Assembly: GCA_945631445.1 (NCBI GenBank)
Contig: CALZCR010000104.1
Span: forward strand, 1-6,489
Origin: an uncultured Corynebacterium sp.
GTDB lineage: Bacteria; Actinomycetota; Actinomycetes; Mycobacteriales; Mycobacteriaceae
Direction: 5' to 3'
DNA: 6,489 nucleotides
Shown here in pieces: positions 1-4,126 of the stretch. How positions within the stretch are numbered: the first letter of the stretch is position 1; every line of letters starts with the position of its first letter. The notes below the pieces were generated by a model. That model was not told the origin of the DNA, searched no databases, and saw only the letters and a list, made by a program, of their open reading frames with translations. Both the position numbers and the translations under genes were made by a program.

Positions 1-678
1 CTCCGCGTCGTAGGTCCGGCCCAGGAAGAAAATCTCGCGGGCGAACTTCTGGCCGACCATCTTCGCCAAGTAGGCCGAACCGTAGCCGGCGTCGAAGGAT
101 CCCACATCGGCGTCGGTCTGCTTGAACTTCGCCTCCTGGCGCGAGGCGATCGTCAGGTCGCACACCACGTGCAGCGAATGCCCGCCGCCGGCGGCCCAAC
201 CGTTGACCACGGCCACGACCACCTTTGGCATGGTGCGGATCAGCCGCTGCACCTCGAGGATGTGCAGACGCCCGCCCTCGGCCTTGGCCCGGTTCTTGTC
301 GATGGTCGACTCATCCGCCGCCGCGTCGTCGGCGGTGTGCTCGCTGGCGTACTGGTAGCCGGAACGCCCGCGGATGCGTTGGTCGCCACCCGAGCAAAAC
401 GCCCAGCCGCCGTCCTTCTCACTGGGGCCGTTGCCGGTCAGCAGCACCACGCCCACGTCCGGGCTCATGCGGGCGTGATCCAGGGCGCGGTATAACTCGT
501 CAACCGTGTGCGGCCGGAAGGCGTTGCGCACCTCGGGGCGGTCAAACGCGATGCGCACAGTGCCGTCGGCGCGCGTGGCGCCCACATGGCGGTGGTAGGT
601 GATGTCGGTGAAGTCCTCGAATCCCTCCACGACCTTCCACTGGGTGGGGTCGAAGGGCTGTTCAGTGCTGTAGCTCAT
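1..678 (-). CDS. menB: 1,4-dihydroxy-2-naphthoyl-CoA synthase MenB, partial (C-terminus beyond window start)
   Basis: MenB is a cytosolic crotonase-fold enzyme that closes the second ring of menaquinone by a Dieckmann-type condensation of o-succinylbenzoyl-CoA. From the ATG at 678 the frame stays open for 226 codons to the window edge. Family members have about 285-315 residues, so the last quarter is missing. Visible landmarks are RPEVRNAFRP (48-57), the CoA/oxyanion loop AFCSGGDQRIRG (93-104), NGWAAGGGHSLH (159-170) and TDADVGSFDAGYG (188-200). Asp189, Ser194 and Asp196 line up with Asp185, Ser190 and Asp192 of M. tuberculosis MenB as I recall its numbering. The acid at 189 marks the bicarbonate-independent class, where E. 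coli-type enzymes have Gly. Only 11 bp separate it from the preceding dehydratase gene and no good Shine-Dalgarno is seen, so translational coupling is likely. Product identity is very secure. Confidence 0.97.
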   Translation of the reverse strand, partial: MSYSTEQPFDPTQWKVVEGFEDFTDITYHRHVGATRADGTVRIAFDRPEVRNAFRPHTVDELYRALDHARMSPDVGVVLLTGNGPSEKDGGWAFCSGGDQRIRGRSGYQYASEHTADDAAADESTIDKNRAKAEGGRLHILEVQRLIRTMPKVVVAVVNGWAAGGGHSLHVVCDLTIASRQEAKFKQTDADVGSFDAGYGSAYLAKMVGQKFAREIFFLGRTYDAE

Positions 679-689
679 GGATCACAAGC

Positions 690-995
690 TTAGGCGCTGA
701 CTCCCAAAGACTCGGCGTGTTCGGTGATGACGCGGGCCAAATCGATGTCCCGGCTGGTGACGCCGCCGACGTCGTGGCTGGTCAGCGTCACGGCGACGGC
801 CGGGTAGGTCAGCGTGACGTCGGGGTGATGGTTGGCGGACTCGGCGGATTCGCCGAGCAGGTTGACCAGTTTCAGGCCGGTGGCGAAGTCACCGGTGTCG
901 AACGTGGCCTCCAAGGCCTGATCGACTTGCTTCCAACCGGTGAGGTCGGCGTCGCGGACGTCGTTGGGGGACAGGATCTGCTTCGGATCGCTCAT
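690..995 (-). CDS. Pterin-4a-carbinolamine dehydratase family protein (4a-hydroxytetrahydrobiopterin dehydratase)
   Basis: This 101-residue protein belongs to the PCD/DCoH family, small cytosolic proteins that dehydrate 4a-hydroxy-tetrahydropterin. The family signature is present: ESANHHPD (52-59, with the His56-His57-Pro58 core), then LTSH with His74, then TSRD with Asp83 followed by LA. Length matches the family (about 95-110). I chose the ATG at 995 because the homologous region starts right after it (SDPKQILSPNDV). An upstream in-frame GTG at 1031 would add 12 residues and would overlap the TAG of the preceding gene, but it has no Shine-Dalgarno. The gene sits between a small secreted protein gene (35 nt upstream) and menB (11 nt downstream), all on one strand. 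No pterin-dependent aromatic hydroxylase is visible here, so the physiological substrate in this organism is open. The family call is firm; the in vivo role is inferred. Confidence 0.9.
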   Translation of the reverse strand: MSDPKQILSPNDVRDADLTGWKQVDQALEATFDTGDFATGLKLVNLLGESAESANHHPDVTLTYPAVAVTLTSHDVGGVTSRDIDLARVITEHAESLGVSA

Positions 996-1001
996 GCCCC
1001 C

Positions 1002-1007
1002 ATTGTC
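1002..1007 (-). promoter_or_regulatory. Weak candidate -10 for the dehydratase gene
   Basis: On the minus strand GACAAT lies 6 nt before the ATG at 995, at the spacing of a leaderless transcript, and four of its six bases fit TATAAT. No -35 is recognisable. It sits in the short gap after the small secreted gene, so it could provide internal initiation within the operon. Weak evidence. Confidence 0.2.
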
Positions 1008-1030
1008 CAGAGATCGGGCGTCGCCCGCCA

Positions 1031-1252
1031 CTAACAGTGCGTGGTGTTGAGCATCGAGCAGATCGGGAGGAAAAGACTGGAGAGGTTTGTGCCGATGAAA
1101 GCGATGAGGAACGCGACGCCCACGGAGCCCTGCACGGCACCTTCCGCGGCGGCGGAAACGTCGGCGCTCAAGGCCGGCTGGGCGGTGGCGGCGGGCATGG
1201 CGGCGACGGACAGCGACAGAGCTGCGATGACGGCTGCGATACGACGTTTCAT
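1031..1252 (-). CDS. Small secreted or membrane-anchored protein of unknown function
   Basis: I do not recognise this 73-residue protein. The ATG at 1252 is supported by a GGAAGG Shine-Dalgarno 11 nt upstream and by a textbook Sec signal peptide starting there: MKRR, a hydrophobic core (IAAVIAALSLSVAAM, 5-19) and a probable cleavage site ATA|QP after residue 24. The predicted mature part is about 49 residues. It has an Ala-rich stretch (28-40), then a second hydrophobic segment (about 44-64), and ends in a hydrophilic tail with two cysteines (Cys65 and Cys73) that could form a disulfide or an intermolecular link outside the cell. If the second segment spans the membrane the product would be anchored. 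It is the first gene of a minus-strand group with the dehydratase and menB. Its TAG stop lies 35 nt before the dehydratase ATG. Small envelope proteins of this build are common in corynebacteria, but no function can be assigned. Confidence 0.75.
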   Translation of the reverse strand: MKRRIAAVIAALSLSVAAMPAATAQPALSADVSAAAEGAVQGSVGVAFLIAFIGTNLSSLFLPICSMLNTTHC

Positions 1253-1263
1253 GATAATAAGAA

Positions 1264-1269
1264 CCTTCC
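1264..1269 (-). promoter_or_regulatory. Ribosome binding site of the small secreted protein gene
   Basis: GGAAGG on the minus strand lies 11 nt before the ATG at 1252. It decides the start codon: the frame is open further upstream, but only this ATG has both a Shine-Dalgarno sequence and the signal peptide directly behind it. Confidence 0.6.
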
Positions 1270-1295
1270 GTGCTGGGGCGGTCTTTTTATTGATC

Positions 1296-1304
1296 AGCGT
1301 ACCA
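1296..1304 (-). promoter_or_regulatory. Candidate extended -10 promoter for the minus-strand secreted protein/dehydratase/menB group
   Basis: On the minus strand TGG is followed directly by TACGCT, an extended -10 (TGN-TANNNT), about 43 nt before the ATG at 1252. This leaves room for the GGAAGG ribosome site in the leader. No convincing -35 is seen 17 bp upstream, which is usual for extended -10 promoters. The hexamer is also the left arm of an inverted repeat. Confidence 0.4.
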
Positions 1305-1315
1305 GGGCGTGGCGT

Positions 1316-1321
1316 TACGCT
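1316..1321 (+). promoter_or_regulatory. Candidate leaderless -10 of menC
   Basis: TACGCT fits TANNNT and ends exactly 7 nt before the menC ATG at 1329, so transcription would begin at or next to the A of the start codon. There is no proper Shine-Dalgarno; the GGGGG run ends only 2 nt before the ATG. A TTGATC at 1290-1295 would need a 20-bp spacer, too long for a good -35. The same arrangement occurs at the uvrA-like gene. Confidence 0.45.
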
Positions 1322-1328
1322 GGGGGAC

Positions 1329-2333
1329 ATGAGACCGACTGTTGATGAGATCCTCGAGCGTTCCCATGTCGTCGCCCTGCCGATGGCGGTGAAATTCCGC
1401 GGCGTGATGACCCGCGAGGCGTTGCTCATCGACGGCCCCGCGGGGTGGGGCGAATTCTCGCCCTTCCTGGAGTACGGCGCGAAGGAGTCTTCCGCCTGGC
1501 TGCGATCGGGCGTCGAGGCCGCCTTCGAAGGCTTCCCTCCGGCCAACCGCACCCATGCGGAGGTCAACGCCACCGTCCCGGCTGTGCCTGCGGCCGAGGT
1601 GGAAAAGATCGTCGCCCGTTACCCGGGATGCCGGGTGTTCAAGGTCAAGGTCGCCGAGCCGGGACAGGAACTCGCCGACGACGTCGCCCGCGTCCAGGCC
1701 GTCCGCGACCTGGTGCCCGGCGCGGTGATCCGCGTCGACGCCAACCGCGGCTGGAGCGTCGAACAGGCGGTGACGGCCGCGCGGGAGTTGGGGCCGCTGG
1801 ACTACATGGAGCAGCCCGTGGACACGGTCGACGAGCTCGCCGAGGTCCGTGGCCAGCTACAGCGTTCCGGTGTTTTCTGCCGCGTCGCCGCGGATGAATC
1901 GATCCGCCGTGCCGAGGACCCTTACCTGGTGGCGGAGAAGCGGGCGGCGGACGTCGCCGTGGTCAAGGTGGCCCCGCTCGGCGGGGTGCGCCGCGTGGTG
2001 GAGCTGACCGCTGATCTGCGGGCGCGCTACATGGACGTCACGGTGGCCTCCGCGCTGGATACGGCCGTCGGCATCAACGCGGGCCTGGCCGCGGTGGCGG
2101 CGCTGCCGGTGTACGAGGACGACGACGGGCTCGACGTCGCCCCCGCCGCCGCGGGCCTGGCCACGCAGCGGTTATTCGCCGAGGACGTCGCTGAGCCGCG
2201 CGCGATCGTCGACGGCTGGATGAGCGTCGAGCCCGTCCAGCCGGAGCTGGCCCGCGTGAGCGGTCTCGCGGCGCCGGTCGGGCGCCGCGACTGGTGGTTC
2301 GACCGGGTGCGCGAGGCGTACGCTTACCTCTAG
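1329..2333 (+). CDS. menC: o-Succinylbenzoate synthase MenC
   Basis: MenC dehydrates 2-succinyl-6-hydroxy-2,4-cyclohexadiene-1-carboxylate (SHCHC) to o-succinylbenzoate in menaquinone synthesis. It belongs to the enolase superfamily and needs Mg2+. The 334-residue protein has the expected layout: an N-terminal capping domain (about 1-85), then a beta/alpha barrel with the KxK motif FKVKV (catalytic Lys105/Lys107), metal ligands Asp137 in RVDANRGW, Glu161 in MEQPV and Asp189 in AADES, and the opposing catalytic Lys213 in VVKVAPLGG. All catalytic residues are intact and the length is normal for actinobacterial MenC (about 320-340). The ATG at 1329 starts the homologous N-terminus and sits 7 nt behind a -10 hexamer. 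It is divergent from the menB arm. Its TAG overlaps the stop of the convergent CoA-transferase gene within CTAG. menD, often next to menC in relatives, does not follow here. Confidence 0.96.
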   Translation: MRPTVDEILERSHVVALPMAVKFRGVMTREALLIDGPAGWGEFSPFLEYGAKESSAWLRSGVEAAFEGFPPANRTHAEVNATVPAVPAAEVEKIVARYPGCRVFKVKVAEPGQELADDVARVQAVRDLVPGAVIRVDANRGWSVEQAVTAARELGPLDYMEQPVDTVDELAEVRGQLQRSGVFCRVAADESIRRAEDPYLVAEKRAADVAVVKVAPLGGVRRVVELTADLRARYMDVTVASALDTAVGINAGLAAVAALPVYEDDDGLDVAPAAAGLATQRLFAEDVAEPRAIVDGWMSVEPVQPELARVSGLAAPVGRRDWWFDRVREAYAYL

Positions 2334-3841
2334 TTTTGCTCGCCCTTCATCGATCCGTGCTCGGCGAGGTTGATGTGGAAGTCAAACGCCGTGCGCAGGT
2401 CGTGCGGGGTCTGCTGGTGCGGGTTCTTCAGGGCGCGCTCGTAGTACTCCTCGAGCAGCGGACGGTAGTCCGGGTGCGCGACGGCGATCATCTTGGCCAC
2501 GCGGTCGCGCGGAGCCAGGCCGCGCAGGTCGGCGTAGCCGTATTCGGTGATGATGACCATGGCGTCGTGCTCGGTGTGGTCGATGTGGGAGGCGAACGGC
2601 ACGATCGCGGAGATGGCGCCGTCCTTGGCCACCGCCGGGGAGATGAACGTGGAGGCGAAGGCGTTGCGGGTGAAGTCGCCGGAGCCGCCGATGCCGTTCA
2701 TGATGCGGGAGCCGCCGACCTGGGTGGAGTTGATGTTGCCGTAGATGTCGGCCTCGATCATGCCGTTGGAGGCGATCAGGCCCATGCGGCGGATGACCTC
2801 CGGGGAGTTGGAGATCTGCAGGGGGCGCAGCACCAGGTGCTCGCGGTACTTCTTGGCTTCGCGGTTCATCTTGTCGGCGTACTCCGGCGACAGGGCGAAG
2901 GAGGTGGCGGAGGCGACGGTCATCTTGCCGGCGTCGATCAGATCCAGCATGCCGTCCTGGACGACCTCGGTGTAGGCGGTGATCTTCTCGAACTTGGAGT
3001 CGAGCAGGCCGGCCATCACGGCGTTGGGGACGTTGCCCACGCCGGACTGCATGATGAAGCGGTCGTAAGTCAGGCGGCCCGCGGCGACCTCGGCCTCGAG
3101 GAACTCGAGGAAGTTGCCGGCGATCTGCTTGGAGACCTCGTCCGGCTCCTTGAAGGGGGAGTTGCGGTCCGGGGCGTCGGTTTCGACGATGGCGACGACC
3201 TTGTCGGTGTCGATCTGGATGTAGGGGGTGCCGATGCGGTCGCCGACGTTGTTGATCGGGATCGGGGTGCGGTTCGGCAGACGCGGCACGCGATAGATGT
3301 CGGCCATGCCTTCCAGATCGAGGGACTGCCAGGAGTTGACCTCGAGGATGATCTTGTCGGCCTCCTCCAGGTACTCGATGTTGTTGCCCACGCCGGAGGA
3401 GGGGATGAGGTGACCTTCCTCGGTGATGCGGGCGACCTCGACGATGGCGACGTCGATGTTGCCGTAAAAGCCCTGTTCGACCTGCAGGCCGGAGTGGGAG
3501 AGGTGGACGTCCTGGTACTTCATCTCGGCGGCGTTGATCTTCTTACGCATGACCGGGTCGGACTGGTAGGGCATGCGGAAGTTGATGGCGTCGGCCTCGG
3601 CCATGACGCCGTCGGCGTCCGGGGCGGTGGAGGCGCCGGTCAAAACGTTGACCTTGAAATCGTCGCCGCGGCCGTGGAACGCCTTGGCCTTCTCGGCGAT
3701 GGCGGTCGGCAGGGCCTTGGGGTAGGCGGCGCCAGTGAAACCGGACATGCCGATGGTGTCGCCGTGGTCGATGTGCTCGGCGGCTTCCTCCGCGGACATG
3801 ACTAGAGAGCGCAAGTGGCTGTTGGCGATGCGGTCGGACAT
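2330..3841 (-). CDS. cat: Acetyl-CoA hydrolase/transferase family protein, probable succinyl-CoA:acetate CoA-transferase
   Basis: This is a class I CoA-transferase moving CoA between succinate and acetate (or propionate) through a glutamyl-CoA thioester. It links acetate use or overflow to the TCA cycle in the cytosol. The 503 residues match the family length (about 500-510). The N-terminal domain covers about 10-220, including GMSGFTGAAYPK (31-42) and GVGNNIEYLEEADKIILEVN (150-169). The C-terminal domain holds SGVGNVPNAV (266-275), the likely nucleophile Glu292 in YTEVVQDG (equivalent to Glu294 of Acetobacter AarC, from memory), and the glycine loop NGIGGSGDF (382-390) of the oxyanion/CoA site. 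The ATG at 3841 has AAGGAG 9 nt upstream. The C. glutamicum counterpart is called cat or actA. The gene ends tail to tail with menC, sharing CTAG. Upstream lie a small ORF and a GlxR-like site. True hydrolase activity cannot be excluded from sequence. Confidence 0.93.
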   Translation of the reverse strand: MSDRIANSHLRSLVMSAEEAAEHIDHGDTIGMSGFTGAAYPKALPTAIAEKAKAFHGRGDDFKVNVLTGASTAPDADGVMAEADAINFRMPYQSDPVMRKKINAAEMKYQDVHLSHSGLQVEQGFYGNIDVAIVEVARITEEGHLIPSSGVGNNIEYLEEADKIILEVNSWQSLDLEGMADIYRVPRLPNRTPIPINNVGDRIGTPYIQIDTDKVVAIVETDAPDRNSPFKEPDEVSKQIAGNFLEFLEAEVAAGRLTYDRFIMQSGVGNVPNAVMAGLLDSKFEKITAYTEVVQDGMLDLIDAGKMTVASATSFALSPEYADKMNREAKKYREHLVLRPLQISNSPEVIRRMGLIASNGMIEADIYGNINSTQVGGSRIMNGIGGSGDFTRNAFASTFISPAVAKDGAISAIVPFASHIDHTEHDAMVIITEYGYADLRGLAPRDRVAKMIAVAHPDYRPLLEEYYERALKNPHQQTPHDLRTAFDFHINLAEHGSMKGEQN

Positions 3842-3850
3842 TGAAGGGTT

Positions 3851-3856
3851 CTCCTT
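3851..3856 (-). promoter_or_regulatory. Ribosome binding site of cat
   Basis: AAGGAG on the minus strand lies 9 nt before the ATG at 3841, a near-optimal Shine-Dalgarno that fixes the cat start. It sits in the 24-nt gap between the stop of the upstream small ORF and the cat start. Confidence 0.75.
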
Positions 3857-3865
3857 GTGGTGGGA

Positions 3866-3982
3866 TTAGTCGAGCCAGCCGTCGGACTGGATGGCCTCGT
3901 TGCCGGGGCAAGACGGAGATCGCCGGAAGTCGACGGCCACGACCCCAGTGATATCAGCAATACGGGCAGTTGTCTGTGGCAC
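3866..3982 (-). CDS. Putative 38-residue small protein or leader peptide upstream of cat
   Basis: A GTG at 3982 preceded by GGAAAGGAG (4-nt spacing) opens a 38-codon frame closing with TAA, 24 nt before the cat ATG. I do not recognise the product. It starts PQTTARIADITGVVAVDF, has an Arg-Arg-Ser-Pro-Ser-Cys-Pro stretch (20-26, single Cys25), and ends acidic in SDGWLD. It has no signal peptide and no membrane segment. The strong ribosome site, the spacing and the predicted shared promoter make it a plausible upstream gene or leader peptide of cat. Its first codons (CCA, ACA, ACT, ATT, GCT, GAT) are less GC-biased at the third position than in neighbouring genes, while the second half looks normal. 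It could be a chance frame in a leader RNA. Conservation in relatives would settle it. Confidence 0.45.
   Translation of the reverse strand: MPQTTARIADITGVVAVDFRRSPSCPGNEAIQSDGWLD
3875..3890 (-). other. Possible hairpin in the cat leader, at the end of the small ORF
   Basis: In the minus-strand RNA, CCAGTC and GGCTGG pair (6 bp including one G-U) around a CGAC tetraloop. It lies 33 nt before the cat start and is not followed by a U run, so it is not an intrinsic terminator. It might influence cat translation, or it may be a chance fold in GC-rich sequence. Confidence 0.2.
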
Positions 3983-3986
3983 GAAT

Positions 3987-3995
3987 CTCCTTTCC
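3987..3995 (-). promoter_or_regulatory. Shine-Dalgarno of the small ORF upstream of cat
   Basis: GGAAAGGAG on the minus strand lies 4 nt before the GTG at 3982. It is the main reason for taking the small ORF seriously, since several other starts in this window lack any comparable site. Confidence 0.5.
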
Positions 3996-4058
3996 GGGCG
4001 ACTGTGGCCCCATTGTCCCTGAGTTGTGACACGCGCGCCACGTCTTTTAGTTCCAGAT

Positions 4059-4087
4059 ACCCTAGGCGCGGGTGAGAGGTAAGTCAC
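4059..4087 (-). promoter_or_regulatory. Candidate promoter for the small ORF and cat
   Basis: On the minus strand GTGACT (4082-4087, four of six bases of TTGACA) is separated by exactly 17 bp from TAGGGT (4059-4064, TANNNT). Initiation would fall near 4052, giving a leader of about 70 nt before the small ORF and about 210 nt before cat. The -35 overlaps the right half of the GlxR-like palindrome, so binding there would be expected to interfere with initiation. Confidence 0.35.
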
Positions 4088-4088
4088 A
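4073..4088. promoter_or_regulatory. GlxR (CRP-type) operator candidate
   Basis: TGAGAGGTAAGTCACA matches the corynebacterial GlxR consensus TGTGA-NN-TA-NN-TCACA at 11 of 12 defined positions, the only mismatch being A for T at position 3. GlxR is the cAMP-responsive global regulator of carbon metabolism in C. glutamicum, which fits a site ahead of an acetate/succinate CoA-transferase gene. The centre lies 46 bp before the uvrA-like ATG and overlaps the predicted cat -35, so it could repress cat or act on the divergent gene. Binding itself is inferred. Confidence 0.55.
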
Positions 4089-4113
4089 GCCCTCGGCTCA
4101 TTTCCCGCGCACC

Positions 4114-4119
4114 TACACT
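4114..4119 (+). promoter_or_regulatory. Candidate leaderless -10 of the uvrA-like gene
   Basis: TACACT (TANNNT) ends 7 nt before the ATG at 4127, and no Shine-Dalgarno is present (the gap reads GGCCCCA). The geometry is identical to that at menC, pointing to a leaderless transcript. No clear -35 is found 16-18 bp upstream. Confidence 0.45.
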
Positions 4120-4126
4120 GGCCCCA

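Larger units (their letters stand above)
1295..1322. repeat. Inverted repeat between the divergent men arms (7-bp arms, 14-bp spacer)
   Basis: The arms CAGCGTA (1295-1301) and TACGCTG (1316-1322) are perfect reverse complements separated by 14 bp. Each arm contains an outward-facing TACGCT hexamer: leftwards for the secreted protein gene and rightwards for menC. The symmetry may simply reflect two promoters with the same -10 sequence, or it may be an operator bound by a dimeric regulator of both arms. Confidence 0.4.
3983..4126. promoter_or_regulatory. Divergent control region between the cat leader ORF and the uvrA-like gene
   Basis: This intergenic stretch is noticeably less coding-like than its surroundings. 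It holds the ribosome site of the small ORF, a candidate minus-strand promoter, a GlxR-like palindrome, and a candidate leaderless -10 for the uvrA-like gene. No RNA gene or terminator is seen in it. Confidence 0.6.

Noticed and set aside
998..1008. Identical 11-mer CCCCATTGTCC here and at 4008-4018, each upstream of a minus-strand gene
   Set aside because: Several 11-mer repeats are expected by chance in a GC-biased window of this size. One copy was kept only as a weak -10 candidate.
1031..1033. GTG start of the dehydratase overlapping the TAG of the secreted protein gene
   Set aside because: No Shine-Dalgarno precedes it, and the extra 12 residues lie outside the family core; the ATG at 995 fits better.
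1041..1328. N-terminal extension of menC from an upstream ATG
   Set aside because: The frame is open back to 1041, but it runs antisense through the secreted protein gene, lacks homology-like features, and MenC begins naturally at 1329 behind a -10 hexamer.
2294..3805. Very long open frame on the plus strand opposite cat (503 codons)
   Set aside because: It is the mirror of cat: its translation is an unnatural Gly/Val/Asp/Leu-rich string with no domain motifs, as expected opposite a GC-rich gene with strong third-position bias. cat has complete family motifs and a ribosome site.
4025..4041. Second possible GlxR half-site (TGTGAC...)
   Set aside because: The left half TGTGA is good, but the position where TCACA should appear reads CGCCA and the central TA is missing.
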